Source: a virus. From it: a DNA stretch of 48,228 nt. A model generated the notes under the pieces. The model saw nothing but the letters and a program-made list of their open reading frames with translations, did not search any database and was not told the DNA's origin. Each line of letters starts with the position of its first letter. Position 1 is the first letter of the stretch. The position numbers and the translations under genes were made by a program. Shown piece by piece: positions 36,212-45,242 of the stretch. The stretch is taken from positions 1 to 48,228 of the IMG/VR virus record IMGVR_UViG_3300026519_000642; one strand, written 5' to 3'.

Positions 36212-38077
36212 ATGCCTGCGGTAATAACAAAAACTATCAAACCTGCTGGCGGCGGTGATTTTACGTCTATAGCTGCGTTCATTGCTGCTATACCGGCTGA
36301 TATGGTAGCTGTTGATGAAAAATGGGTGGGCGAGTGTTCAGGAGGTGGTGAGACCATAACATCTACGACTGACCTAACTGGCATAACAACGAGCAGGGTA
36401 ACGGACAATATTGTCGTTATACGCGCAGCATCAGGCAGTGAAGCAATGCCGGATGGAACCGGGTACTTCATTACTTGTAATTCAAACTATCGCTATTGTC
36501 TGCGCGTAAGGGCGGTTGATTGTGACGTAGAAGGACTGGGCGCAAAATCTAACGCATCCTCAAACGTGACTGGGTTTGGCGGAAATATTACTGCGTCATT
36601 TAAACCCCGGTTTTATGATTGCGTAGCTATTGACTGTAGAAATGGGAATACGTCAATATACGCAAAAGGATTTGAGTCAAAACGCCACTCATTTTATAAT
36701 TGTATTGCTATCAATTGCACATTTGGATTTTCCACATCAAATGACTGGTACGGAATAAACACACACAACTGCATAGCTAAAGATTGCCCTACAGGGTTTT
36801 TAGTCAAGAACGGGGCAAGCTCTGGCAGTCAATCATCAGAGTTAATAAACTGCGTAGCTTACAACTGCACAACACCATGGACTATAGGCAGCGGTCTTTC
36901 TAGCGCATCAACAAACAATGCAGCGTCAGACGCAGCAACAAATACACCGCCAGGATCATCTCCACTTACAACTAACGTAACGTCTAGTGATTTCGTAGAC
37001 GTTGCTAACAATGATTTTCATTTAACAGCAGCGTCAATACTTAAGGATTCAGGTAGCAATACTGGCTACTCTCCAGATTTTGATGGAGTTGCTAGAGATG
37101 CGACGTACGACATCGGGCCTTTTGAATTTGTTGGAGGTGGTAGCGTAGGCGTTTCAGGAGATTTATCTGGTATTGAATCAAATACTGATTCATTTTTATC
37201 GTCAGGAAATTTATCTAGTGGTATTTCTGGTAATTTATCAGCAACAGAAACAAGTAGTGATTTATTTTCTGTTATTGGCACACTATTAATTTCTGGAGAT
37301 TTATCTGCACTAGAGCTAAATGATTCATTTAATGCGTCTGGTGCGGCGGATACAACTGGAAATTTAGCCACTTCTGAATTATCGACTGATTTACTTAATA
37401 GCACTGGATTTATTGCAAATGCTGGCAGCTTGTCTGCTTCAGAAACAGGGACAGATTCATTTTTGGCAGATGCTAATGTAATTATTTCTGGTGATGTTGT
37501 TGTTAATGAGCCTGCAACAGATACAGCATTAATAACAGGTTCAAATTCGGTTCTCGGTAGTTTATCAATAACTGAAAATTCAACTGATTTGTTGTCGTCT
37601 GTTGGCCAGTTATTAATCAATGGAAGTTTCGGTGCAACTGAATTAAATAGCGATAGTTTTTTAGTCACTGGAAATATTTTAATTGAAGGTGATTTTTTAA
37701 CAACCGAGCAATCAACTGATTCGCTTTTATCAAACGGCAGTGCGGCAACACTTGGAACGTTAAACGTTAGTGAATCAAATAATGATTCATTGTCTGCAAC
37801 CGGAACGGTCATTACTAATGGCAACGTTGATGTAATTGAAAATAGTTCAGATGTTTTTGTTTCGTCAGGTGAAAACAAAATACAGGGTGTTTTTCTTTCT
37901 ACAGAAGCCTGGCTAGATTTATTTCAAATAAACGGTGTTATTGCAACCGGCGGTCAGGTCAATATAACAGAGACGGAAACGGATTTATTTGCAGCAGGAA
38001 TCATTCAGCTTCAAGCAGTTGATTTTAAAAATGCTATTTTTGTAAATAGTGTTAATACAACATTTTATAATCGATGA
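36212..38077 (+). CDS. Tail appendage: beta-helix domain plus short repeats (621 aa)
   Basis: A 621-aa appendage. Residues 5-305 form a parallel beta-helix like that of pectate lyases: GGGDFTSIAAFIAAI, many NC or DC turns (FYDCVAIDCRNGN; FYNCIAINCTFGF; INTHNCIAKDCPTGF; LINCVAYNCTTP) and a closing DGVARDATYDIGPFEF. Residues 310-610 are about eleven units of 24-27 residues with G-L---E---D-F---G (for example GDLSATESS-like and LNISENSTDLLSSVG-like; one is GSLSITENSTDLLSSVGQLL). It probably binds or cleaves a surface polysaccharide; no catalytic residues are clear. It overlaps the next gene by four bases. Confidence 0.7.
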   Translation: MPAVITKTIKPAGGGDFTSIAAFIAAIPADMVAVDEKWVGECSGGGETITSTTDLTGITTSRVTDNIVVIRAASGSEAMPDGTGYFITCNSNYRYCLRVRAVDCDVEGLGAKSNASSNVTGFGGNITASFKPRFYDCVAIDCRNGNTSIYAKGFESKRHSFYNCIAINCTFGFSTSNDWYGINTHNCIAKDCPTGFLVKNGASSGSQSSELINCVAYNCTTPWTIGSGLSSASTNNAASDAATNTPPGSSPLTTNVTSSDFVDVANNDFHLTAASILKDSGSNTGYSPDFDGVARDATYDIGPFEFVGGGSVGVSGDLSGIESNTDSFLSSGNLSSGISGNLSATETSSDLFSVIGTLLISGDLSALELNDSFNASGAADTTGNLATSELSTDLLNSTGFIANAGSLSASETGTDSFLADANVIISGDVVVNEPATDTALITGSNSVLGSLSITENSTDLLSSVGQLLINGSFGATELNSDSFLVTGNILIEGDFLTTEQSTDSLLSNGSAATLGTLNVSESNNDSLSATGTVITNGNVDVIENSSDVFVSSGENKIQGVFLSTEAWLDLFQINGVIATGGQVNITETETDLFAAGIIQLQAVDFKNAIFVNSVNTTFYNR

Positions 38078-38583
38078 CTATTAATTTTAATAAAGGTTGT
38101 GCGCCGTTTGTATTTAAGTGCTCCCATGATAAAGACAGCAAGGTTTTTTATACGATGGCGTATAGACCGTATAGCTGGCAAGCTGATAAATCTTATGTCA
38201 AAAATATTGATATTGTTATTCCTAGCGTTTCAAATGGCATGGCTTATGTTGTTGATTCTGGCGGCGTATCAGGATCAACAGAACCCGCGTGGATAGCTCA
38301 AGAAAACGAAGTAACAACCGATAATGAAGTGATTTTTAAAGCGGTTGAATACGATTTTTTATTAAATTATAACGACGCAATAACAGTTAGTAACTGGAGC
38401 GGCGAAACAGGTGTTTCTTTTGATAATGAAAAAATATTATCAGGTTGCGTTACAACAGCGAGGTTGGTTTCTGTTCCTGACATCAAAAAAACAACAATCG
38501 TGAATCATATTACTGTCATTAGAAATAATGGCAGTATTGAAGAATTTGACAGAAGTATCATTTTGAAAATTAAGCAAACGTAA
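38074..38583 (+). CDS. Fibre-associated protein with GSTEPAW motif (169 aa)
   Basis: A 169-aa strand-rich protein. YRPYSWQADKSYVKNIDIVI and YVVDSGGVSGSTEPAWIAQE are typical of a small module found in phage tail fibres (W-A---Y---D-V-P then G-SG-TEPAW). The start overlaps the fibre gene. It should be a virion component near the fibre. Confidence 0.65.
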   Translation: MTINFNKGCAPFVFKCSHDKDSKVFYTMAYRPYSWQADKSYVKNIDIVIPSVSNGMAYVVDSGGVSGSTEPAWIAQENEVTTDNEVIFKAVEYDFLLNYNDAITVSNWSGETGVSFDNEKILSGCVTTARLVSVPDIKKTTIVNHITVIRNNGSIEEFDRSIILKIKQT

Positions 38584-38602
38584 TAATAGTATTATTCTGT
38601 AA

Positions 38603-38626
38603 TTGAAATAGTATTAATAATGTCAA
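38603..38626 (+). promoter_or_regulatory. Possible late promoter element
   Basis: TTGAAA (38603-38608), followed by TAGTATTAATAATG, nearly repeats the sequence before the scaffold gene (44338-44360). No strong -10 follows, so this may be an activator-dependent site or a partial copy. Confidence 0.35.
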
Positions 38627-38647
38627 ATCTTTTAAAAAAAATACATT

Positions 38648-38953
38648 ATGAAATTTTTTCAATTACTACTATGTTTGCAAATTTCAGGATGCTCTAGTTT
38701 TTTATCAAATAGCAATGGCTATCATGATGTTATTAAAAACAAAGACTCTGTTCAAGCATCGACAGATAAAACTCTAAAAGAAATTAATTGGTGTGAGGAT
38801 CAAAACGGTTCAATTGTTTTTAATGAAAAAATAGCAACAAATGGATATTGTGTTATTGAGTCTAATTATAAAAAAACATTTTTAGAGTTTCTTAATAATG
38901 CAACAAAATTAGGAATCAATATTTTGTATCCTAATCGAAATATTGGGCTGTAA
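38648..38953 (+). CDS. Small lipoprotein (101 aa)
   Basis: A 101-aa lipoprotein with MKFFQLLLCLQISGCSSFLS: lipobox ISGC, Cys 15. The mature part has two Cys (EINWCEDQ, NGYCVIES), probably disulfide-linked. It lies between fibre and terminase genes with DUF1353 next. It may be an outer-membrane spanin-like factor, but no partner is clear. Confidence 0.6.
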   Translation: MKFFQLLLCLQISGCSSFLSNSNGYHDVIKNKDSVQASTDKTLKEINWCEDQNGSIVFNEKIATNGYCVIESNYKKTFLEFLNNATKLGINILYPNRNIGL

Positions 38954-38955
38954 AA

Positions 38956-39330
38956 ATGGCAGTTCAATTAATTAGCGGCCCATTGCGAACAGAACGTTTA
39001 TCAGATGGCAGAAGGCTTTTACTTAGAGAATTAATAGTCGATGTTGACAATAAAAGATACGTTGTTCCAAAAGGATTTATTACTGACTATTCCAGTATCC
39101 CTTTAATTTTTGGTTGGCTTGTTCGTTGGTCAAAAGTAGACATTGCGGGTGTATTACATGATTATTTGTACACCGTTCAAAACCTAACAAGATCAGAGGC
39201 AGATAAAATATGGCGTGAGGTTGCTAAAGCGGGTGATCATGCTGCTAATTCATTTCAGTCATGGACTGGCTGGCTTGGTCTTAGAATAGGCGGATGGTTT
39301 GCTTGGAATAAGCAGCATGAGAAAGCTTAA
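38956..39330 (+). CDS. DUF1353 family protein (124 aa)
   Basis: A 124-aa member of DUF1353: ERLSDGRRLLLRELIVDVDN, KRYVVPKGFITDYSSIPLIF, VRWSKVDIAGVLHDYLYTVQ, TRSEADKIWREV. These proteins occur widely in tailed phages next to lysis or tail genes; the biochemical role is unknown. The HDYLYT motif looks like a metal or catalytic box. It overlaps the next gene by 14 bases. Confidence 0.85.
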   Translation: MAVQLISGPLRTERLSDGRRLLLRELIVDVDNKRYVVPKGFITDYSSIPLIFGWLVRWSKVDIAGVLHDYLYTVQNLTRSEADKIWREVAKAGDHAANSFQSWTGWLGLRIGGWFAWNKQHEKA

Positions 39331-39529
39331 AGTTAAATTGAAACGGCAAGGAACGAAATTTGAAATTATTGATGGTTTAGGAATGCCTTTTTTTGCGTAT
39401 GATTGTATGTCTGTCAGTCCGGTCGATCATCAAGGGTTTGCAGTTGTAGAGATCAGGCTTGAGGTGATTAATAAAAATGAGTGGAAGCACTTTATTAAAA
39501 AAAGGACAGTTTTTGAAAATGGAAATTGA
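39317..39529 (+). CDS. Small basic protein (70 aa)
   Basis: A 70-aa basic strand-rich protein (MRKLKVKLKRQGTKFEIIDG; CMSVSPVDHQGFAVVEIRLE). ATG 39317 was chosen over 39299, which lies deeper in DUF1353. It overlaps the next gene. Unknown. Confidence 0.5.
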   Translation: MRKLKVKLKRQGTKFEIIDGLGMPFFAYDCMSVSPVDHQGFAVVEIRLEVINKNEWKHFIKKRTVFENGN

Positions 39530-40232
39530 AAAAACAAGTGTTTATGATTTTTTGGCACAGAAAAAGCCAAAATTAACTTCATTTTTTGCAATATTAATTA
39601 TTGTTCCATCGTTGCTTAATGCGTTTAGTGATATTTGGGTAGCATGGAATGATTTGCCAATCGGTGAAAAAGAAAAAATAAATAATAAACTATTTAAAAG
39701 CCACTGGCGAGAAAGCCCGGTCCATTCAAAAAAAATTATTGTTGAAGTGCAAAAAATAGCGGTTCCAATTACCGTCGATATTTACAGAAATGGCGATATT
39801 TTTATCGATTACGGACAATCAACACAGTGGTTCCCATTTAAACAAATGAACATACCGTTAGCGAAATTTAGTTTAATTAATAGCGCGATGGCTGATGAAG
39901 TCGAGACAAAAGAAATGGTCGAGTCAACGCCGACCGTTCCGATTAATGTCGTTAATGAAAAAATAGAGGACAACAACGTTATTCGGCTTAAAACATTTGG
40001 CGATGGCAGTATTGAAAAACAGGTTATTCACATGAACACGGGGAAAATAACCAGTTATGAGGCACTGCCTGCAAAATCAAAAGATCCTGAAATTGAAAAT
40101 AAAAATGAATCAATTGAGGTTGTTAAAATCCCAAAAGATAAAGAAAAAGAAGTGAAAGTGTTTAAAATTAATGCAAAAAACAGCGACTTGCCTGAAATTA
40201 TTGATGAAATTAAGCATTTAGATGACAAATAG
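39519..40232 (+). CDS. Single-pass membrane protein (237 aa)
   Basis: A 237-aa protein with one transmembrane helix near residues 17-39 (KLTSFFAILIIVPSLLNAFS), then a mixed domain (WRESPVHSKKIIVEVQKIAV; DIYRNGDIFIDYGQSTQWFP) and a charged C-terminus. The short N-terminal cytoplasmic part and location before the terminase genes suggest a lysis or host-takeover role, not proved. ATG 39519 overlaps the previous stop; an earlier ATG at 39477 is possible. Confidence 0.55.
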   Translation: MEIEKTSVYDFLAQKKPKLTSFFAILIIVPSLLNAFSDIWVAWNDLPIGEKEKINNKLFKSHWRESPVHSKKIIVEVQKIAVPITVDIYRNGDIFIDYGQSTQWFPFKQMNIPLAKFSLINSAMADEVETKEMVESTPTVPINVVNEKIEDNNVIRLKTFGDGSIEKQVIHMNTGKITSYEALPAKSKDPEIENKNESIEVVKIPKDKEKEVKVFKINAKNSDLPEIIDEIKHLDDK

Positions 40233-40243
40233 TAAAAAATTAA

Positions 40244-40618
40244 ATGGCTAAACGTGGACCACCAAAAACAGTTATCGATTGGCAAACCGTTGATGCTATG
40301 TTGAAAATACAATGTACTGGCGAGGAAATAGCCTCAGTTTTAGACATTGACTACGATACACTTCAAAACGCTTGCAAACGCGATCATAAAATGAAGTTTT
40401 CGGAGTATTCAGCTAAAAAAAGGCTTGGAGGCCGCGCCTCGCTTAGAAGAATGCAGTGGAAAAAAGCTGAAAGCGGAGATTCAACACTTTTAATTTGGCT
40501 TGGTAAAAATATCTTAAATCAGTCAGATAAAACAAATTTGGGCGACGAAGAAGCGCAGCCGATAAACATTAAAGTTGATGTCATTAATGCATCCAAACCT
40601 AAATTATCCTCAAGCTAA
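40244..40618 (+). CDS. terS: Terminase small subunit (124 aa)
   Basis: A 124-aa DNA-binding protein: MAKRGPPKTVIDWQTVDAML and the HTH KIQCTGEEIASVLDIDYDTL, followed by RRMQWKKAESGDSTLLIWLG, the oligomerisation helix pair, and a flexible tail. It recognises the packaging site and stimulates the large subunit, whose gene starts inside this one. Confidence 0.85.
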   Translation: MAKRGPPKTVIDWQTVDAMLKIQCTGEEIASVLDIDYDTLQNACKRDHKMKFSEYSAKKRLGGRASLRRMQWKKAESGDSTLLIWLGKNILNQSDKTNLGDEEAQPINIKVDVINASKPKLSSS

Positions 40619-41834
40619 TTTTCTAAATTTAGATCATAAATACAGGGCATTTGTAGGCGGGTTAGGCAGCGGAAAAACATGGGTTGGATGTACCGCGCAA
40701 ATCCACCATGTTTTACAAAATCCAGGTATTCCACAAGGCTATTTTGCGCCAACTTATTCATTAATTCGTGATATTTTCTATCCAACCATTGAAGAAGTTG
40801 CGTATCAATATGGCGTTAAAACAACTGTTAAAACAGGTGATAAAGAAATAGATTTTTATTATTCTGGCAAATGGTATGGGACTACAATTTGCAGAACAAT
40901 GGACCGCCCGGAAACGATTGTTGGTTTTAAAATTGGTCATGCAATGGTTGATGAAATTGATGTCATGGCAACTGATAAGGCCGAAATTTCATGGCGTAAA
41001 ATTATTGGTCGGTTACGCTATCAAAAAGACGGGGTTAAAAACGGCGTGGATGTAACAACAACGCCTGAGGGGTTTAAATTCACATATAACCGTTTTGCCA
41101 AAGAGCCTACAGAATCGTATGGAATATTACAGGCGTCAACGTATGATAATGAACTAAATTTACCACCTGATTACATTCAAACATTAAAAGAGTCATACCC
41201 AAGCCAGGTTATTGAAGCATACATAAATGGTCAGTTTGTTAACCTCGTTAGTGGTACGGTTTATCATGCATACAATGATGATTGTAAATGCAAAATTGTT
41301 CATCAAAAAAACGAACCGATTCATGTTGGAATGGATTTTAACGTTAGAAATATGTCAGCAATCATTAACGTGCAGCGTGATGGCATTTGTTATGCCGTAG
41401 ATGAATTAGTTGGCGTGTTAGATACGCCAACCATGATCGATTTATTAAAAGACAGGTTTTACGGATGCTCTATTATTGTGAGACCCGATGCCAGCGGTAA
41501 AAATGTTAGTAGCAAAGGCGCGGCTGTTAGCGACATCAGGCAATTACAACAAGCAGGTTTCTGGGTTGATGCGCCCAATCAAAATCCAAGAATTAAAGAC
41601 AGGATAAATTCTGTTAATGCAGCTTTTGAAAAAGGACAGCTAAAAGTAAATGCTGAAAAATGTCCAAACCTTGATTTATCGCTTCAGCAACAAATTTATG
41701 ATAAAAATGGAATGCCTGAAAAACGGCTAGATAATAGTATTGACGATATTAACGATGCATTTGGTTATAATGTTCATGGGTTATATCCGCTAGACAAATT
41801 ATTAAAATTAAATAATAAAGGAAACTGGAAATGA
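40587..41834 (+). CDS. terL: Terminase large subunit (415 aa)
   Basis: A 415-aa packaging motor. Walker A FVGGLGSGKT (22-31), Walker B with catalytic Glu in HAMVDEIDVM, coupling motif TTTPEG, and a C-terminal nuclease domain with MDFNVRNMSA and RPDASGKN carrying metal-binding Asp residues. The start may be ATG 40587 or 40578. It overlaps the small subunit gene. This size matches the pac/T4-like short terminases. Confidence 0.95.
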   Translation: MHPNLNYPQANFLNLDHKYRAFVGGLGSGKTWVGCTAQIHHVLQNPGIPQGYFAPTYSLIRDIFYPTIEEVAYQYGVKTTVKTGDKEIDFYYSGKWYGTTICRTMDRPETIVGFKIGHAMVDEIDVMATDKAEISWRKIIGRLRYQKDGVKNGVDVTTTPEGFKFTYNRFAKEPTESYGILQASTYDNELNLPPDYIQTLKESYPSQVIEAYINGQFVNLVSGTVYHAYNDDCKCKIVHQKNEPIHVGMDFNVRNMSAIINVQRDGICYAVDELVGVLDTPTMIDLLKDRFYGCSIIVRPDASGKNVSSKGAAVSDIRQLQQAGFWVDAPNQNPRIKDRINSVNAAFEKGQLKVNAEKCPNLDLSLQQQIYDKNGMPEKRLDNSIDDINDAFGYNVHGLYPLDKLLKLNNKGNWK

Positions 41835-41837
41835 TTC

Positions 41838-41957
41838 ATGATTGTGAAATTAAAAAAAGTAGCATTAAATATTGTAGCTATTGCTAGATTGGTTATTATA
41901 TTTTTATGTATTATGATGGTTATTAATTTTATTATTGAGATTATTGCGTGGACATAG
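41838..41957 (+). CDS. Tiny membrane protein (39 aa)
   Basis: A 39-aa peptide with one transmembrane helix (MIVKLKKVALNIVAIARLVI, then IFLCIMMVINFIIEII). It starts four bases after the large terminase stop and overlaps the portal start by ten bases. It may be a holin-like or packaging-associated peptide; not recognised. Confidence 0.4.
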   Translation: MIVKLKKVALNIVAIARLVIIFLCIMMVINFIIEIIAWT

Positions 41958-43345
41958 ATGAATTAAAACAAACACATGATGATTATAAAAATAATGTTAA
42001 TTCATGGTTATTATATAAAGCCGCGTTTAGTGGAACACGCGCATTAATACAATCAGGTTTTGTTTTAAAAAAACATGATCGTGAGTCAGCAACAAATCAT
42101 ACTCGAAGAAAAGAAAAAGCCTATGGTTATAATTTCACAAAAAGATTAATTGGCTTAATTAATTCTTTATTATCTCAAAAAAAATCAGTCAGCAATTATG
42201 GAAAATTGGGTAATGATGATTTGTTTAAATTGTTCATTAAGAACTGTGATTATGAAGGCAGCGATTTTGAGCGGTGGCTAATTAATCAGCAATTATCATC
42301 ATTCATTTTCGGTCATGTTGGTGTTTTGATTGATAAACCAAAAATTGAAAATGATCATATCGTTGAAAGAACGATTGCTGATAATGTTGGCCAAGAAATA
42401 TATCCGTATTTAAGCCAATATTCTGCTCTTAATATTTTGGATTGGAAAACAAACCGTGAAAATGGTCGGCTGGTTTTAACTTATCTTAAATTGCTAGATG
42501 ACGATGGGAATTATCGATTGTATTGGCAGGATAGATGGCAGGTTTGGCAAATAGAAGATGATAATGCGGTTTTAAAGGATGAAGGAGATAGTTTTTTAGG
42601 CGTTATTCCGTTTGTTTGGTTAACGCATGGCTCGTTAGAAAATAAATTTATTGGCGTTAGTTTAGCAGCAGAAATCAGCCTAATTGATATATCAGTTATT
42701 GAAAACTTGAGCCAAGGCGAGGAGGTTATTGACTTAACAGCTTTCCCAATGATGCGAAAACCAATGCTTATGCCTGGCGATCATGATGAGGATATTGTTG
42801 GGGCAAGTGGTGTTTTAGAGTTTGATCCAAATAATCCAAACAGTAAACCAGACTGGCTTCAATCTCAGGCGCGAGAACCTATTTCGGCTATTTTGGATTG
42901 GATTGATTCAAAAGTTATTGAAATGGCAAGAATGTTTAACGCGAGTGCTTTTTTTAGTCAATCAAAAGCAGCTATTTCAGGCGAATCAAGAAAACGTGAA
43001 TTTCAGTTAATGAACAGTGCGCTTGCTAATGAATCACGCAATCTTGAACAGTTTCAACGACAAATCATATATTTTTGGCTGCTTTGGGAGCAAAAAGAAG
43101 AATTGATGAAAGATGTCGTGATAACCAGACCGACTGATTTTGATATTTCAGACAAAACAGAAGAATTGGATAATTTAGTTACCTCAAAAGTCACGGTTAA
43201 TTCAAAAACATTTCATGAAGAAGTGGATAAGAAAATTGCAAAAATTGCTTTGCCTGATTTGGCACTAAAAGAAAGAAATGTCATTAATGATGAAATAGCA
43301 CAGGTTCGTGATGTTCCTATCGTTAAAGCGGATGGAAAAAGTTAG
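41948..43345 (+). CDS. Portal protein (465 aa)
   Basis: A 465-aa portal of the SPP1-gp6/DUF4055-like type, from GTG 41948. It has KRLIGLINSLLSQKK, SFIFGHVGVLIDKP (wing), NILDWKTNRENGRLVLTYLK, GVIPFVWLTHG, EISLIDISVIENLSQ (long helix), and a crown-forming C-terminal part. Twelve copies form the ring at one capsid vertex through which DNA is packed. It is between terminase and head morphogenesis genes, as usual. Confidence 0.9.
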   Translation: MDIDELKQTHDDYKNNVNSWLLYKAAFSGTRALIQSGFVLKKHDRESATNHTRRKEKAYGYNFTKRLIGLINSLLSQKKSVSNYGKLGNDDLFKLFIKNCDYEGSDFERWLINQQLSSFIFGHVGVLIDKPKIENDHIVERTIADNVGQEIYPYLSQYSALNILDWKTNRENGRLVLTYLKLLDDDGNYRLYWQDRWQVWQIEDDNAVLKDEGDSFLGVIPFVWLTHGSLENKFIGVSLAAEISLIDISVIENLSQGEEVIDLTAFPMMRKPMLMPGDHDEDIVGASGVLEFDPNNPNSKPDWLQSQAREPISAILDWIDSKVIEMARMFNASAFFSQSKAAISGESRKREFQLMNSALANESRNLEQFQRQIIYFWLLWEQKEELMKDVVITRPTDFDISDKTEELDNLVTSKVTVNSKTFHEEVDKKIAKIALPDLALKERNVINDEIAQVRDVPIVKADGKS

Positions 43346-43547
43346 TACCTATTTAAACTTGGACAAAGCAAAAAGTGGCGATCTTTTCTTATTGCGCGAT
43401 AAAAGAATTTTTGAATTTCAATTTATTGCAAGTAAATCATTTTCTATTCTGTTTGGTTCAATTGATAGAAAAAGCACTTATCTACTTGAAGATGAATGGC
43501 GCGGCGCAAAACTTTTAGATAAAAACAATGACACCGACAGAAGTTGA
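43332..43547 (+). CDS. Small head-region protein (71 aa)
   Basis: A 71-aa protein (MEKVSTYLNLDKAKSGDLFL; FEFQFIASKSFSILFGSIDR). ATG 43332 was chosen, overlapping the portal stop; it also overlaps the next gene by 20 bases. Strand-rich, unknown. Confidence 0.5.
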   Translation: MEKVSTYLNLDKAKSGDLFLLRDKRIFEFQFIASKSFSILFGSIDRKSTYLLEDEWRGAKLLDKNNDTDRS

Positions 43548-44301
43548 AAAAGCACTGGATGATTTGATTGATAGCCACAGTGCTGAAATTCAAAACGAGA
43601 TAGAAAAAATTGAATCTTTGGCACTTGCTCAGGTGGATACGATTACTGTCAACAGCAATGGTGATATTGTCGCTCCAAGTCGATCAATGCCGGAGGCTAA
43701 AGCGGCATCAAAAATTATTGTTCGAGATGTTGATTTGAGGTTTGAGAGTGTTACTAACCAGGTTATTCAGGATTTTGCATTGATAGAAGCGATTGTTGCG
43801 ACTGTTTACAACACAGAAATAAATGATACCAATTTAAGATCATTGATTGCTATTTCTAAAACAACATTTAACGATTATAAAAGCATTAGTAAAGATACTG
43901 CTAATAGGTTGAATAAAGCGATTATTGATTTTTCTGTGGCGGGTATGTCACGCGATGATTTAAAAACAGAAATAAAAGGAATATTGACGGGAAGCTCTGA
44001 TGTAAAAGGTGTTCCCATGTCGGTTCGCGCTAATCAATTCACACAAGATTCGATCATGAGATACCACAACGCTGCAAATTTAGCGGTTGCTGAGCAGGTT
44101 GGCGTTAAAAAATTCAAATACTACGGGAATATTATGGCAACCACTCGACCATTTTGTGTTAGCCATGTTGGTGAAATAAAAACAAAAGAAGCTTGGGAAA
44201 ACATTGGTCGTAATCAAAGCTGGAAGGGAAAAGCATCAAGCAATATATTTATTGATGTTGGTGGATATAATTGTCGCCATCATTTAACACCTGTTTTTTG
44301 A
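43528..44301 (+). CDS. Mu-gpF-like head morphogenesis protein (257 aa)
   Basis: A 257-aa minor head protein with the C-terminal MuF motif: ATTRPFCVSHVGEIKTKEAW, then NIFIDVGGYNCRHHLTPVF. These proteins bind inside the capsid next to the portal and may be injected. The N-terminal half is helical. It follows portal and precedes scaffold. Confidence 0.9.
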   Translation: MTPTEVEKALDDLIDSHSAEIQNEIEKIESLALAQVDTITVNSNGDIVAPSRSMPEAKAASKIIVRDVDLRFESVTNQVIQDFALIEAIVATVYNTEINDTNLRSLIAISKTTFNDYKSISKDTANRLNKAIIDFSVAGMSRDDLKTEIKGILTGSSDVKGVPMSVRANQFTQDSIMRYHNAANLAVAEQVGVKKFKYYGNIMATTRPFCVSHVGEIKTKEAWENIGRNQSWKGKASSNIFIDVGGYNCRHHLTPVF

Positions 44302-44337
44302 GTATTAAAAAGTTAGTTAATCATTATTATGTCATTA

Positions 44338-44366
44338 TTGAAATAAGTTATTAATAATGATATATA
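44338..44366 (+). promoter_or_regulatory. Candidate late promoter before scaffold and capsid
   Basis: TTGAAA (44338-44343), 17 bases, TATATA (44361-44366), with TATAAT two bases later. The A/T stretch ATTGAAATA-GT-ATTAATAATG is shared with 38602-38622. It would boost scaffold and capsid expression. Confidence 0.5.
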
Positions 44367-44408
44367 ATATTATTATTAAATAGAAATTTAATTTTATAAC
44401 AGGAAAAT

Positions 44409-45155
44409 ATGAGCACTGAATTTGATAGTTTGTTTGAGACAGAAGGCTTAAACGAAAATGAAAAAACTTTATTTGAAAGTTTAACAGATGAGCAAAAAGC
44501 AATTATCGCTAAAAGAGCCAGCGATAAAACACAAAATTTGGTTAAAAACCGGGATGCTATTTTAGAAGAAAAGCGTCTTGAAGAAGAACGTAGAAAAGCT
44601 GCCGAGGAAAAAATCAGATTGGCAGAAGAGCAAGCGAAGAAAATTAAAGCTGATCTTGAAGCGGCAGAGCTTGAAAAAGAGCTTGAAGCGGCAAAGAAAG
44701 GCGAGGATTCAAAAAAGCTTTTAGAGCTACAAAATCAAGCATTTGAAAAGGAAAAGCAAGAGCTTTTGAATCGACAAAAGGAAATTGAAGAACGTGCAAG
44801 CGCACTTTTAAAAGAAAAGGTTGATTTAACATTATCTAACGCACTGAGCCAGCTTAATATCACGAAGGACGGGTTTAATGGCGTTAAAACATTAATGAAA
44901 TCCAGGATGGAGGTTAATGATGATAATGAAATATTTTTGGAAGGCGCACCGCTTGACGAATATTTGGCAGCATGGCGAGATAGTGACGAAGGAAAGTTTT
45001 ATATCAAAGCAACGCCATTAAACGGAAGTGGAGCACATTCAGGATCAGGCGGAAAAGGATCGGCAAAAACATGGAAAGAAATGTCTGTTGATGAACGGGC
45101 ATTTATGAGAAAAAATGAACCAGAAAAAGCGGCTGAGTTAAGTAAATCAGCCTAA
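44409..45155 (+). CDS. Scaffolding protein (248 aa)
   Basis: A 248-aa, highly charged protein with a long coiled coil (residues 45-140; RKAAEEKIRLAEEQAKKIKA) and a Gly/Ser-rich hinge before a C-terminal KTWKEMSVDERAFMRK helix. This shape and the place just before the capsid gene mark a capsid scaffold, which guides procapsid assembly and is then removed. No protease domain is seen. Confidence 0.85.
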   Translation: MSTEFDSLFETEGLNENEKTLFESLTDEQKAIIAKRASDKTQNLVKNRDAILEEKRLEEERRKAAEEKIRLAEEQAKKIKADLEAAELEKELEAAKKGEDSKKLLELQNQAFEKEKQELLNRQKEIEERASALLKEKVDLTLSNALSQLNITKDGFNGVKTLMKSRMEVNDDNEIFLEGAPLDEYLAAWRDSDEGKFYIKATPLNGSGAHSGSGGKGSAKTWKEMSVDERAFMRKNEPEKAAELSKSA

Positions 45156-45242
45156 TTTTATATAACAGCCAATTCAGAAGAAACGGCACAGCAGGCAGAA
45201 GCCTTTTAGTAATGAATTTAATTATTTTAAGGAGGCCGTTTC

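Noticed and set aside
37066-37878. Long minus-strand frame under the tail appendage
   Set aside because: It is produced by the regular repeat on the other strand; no start signal.
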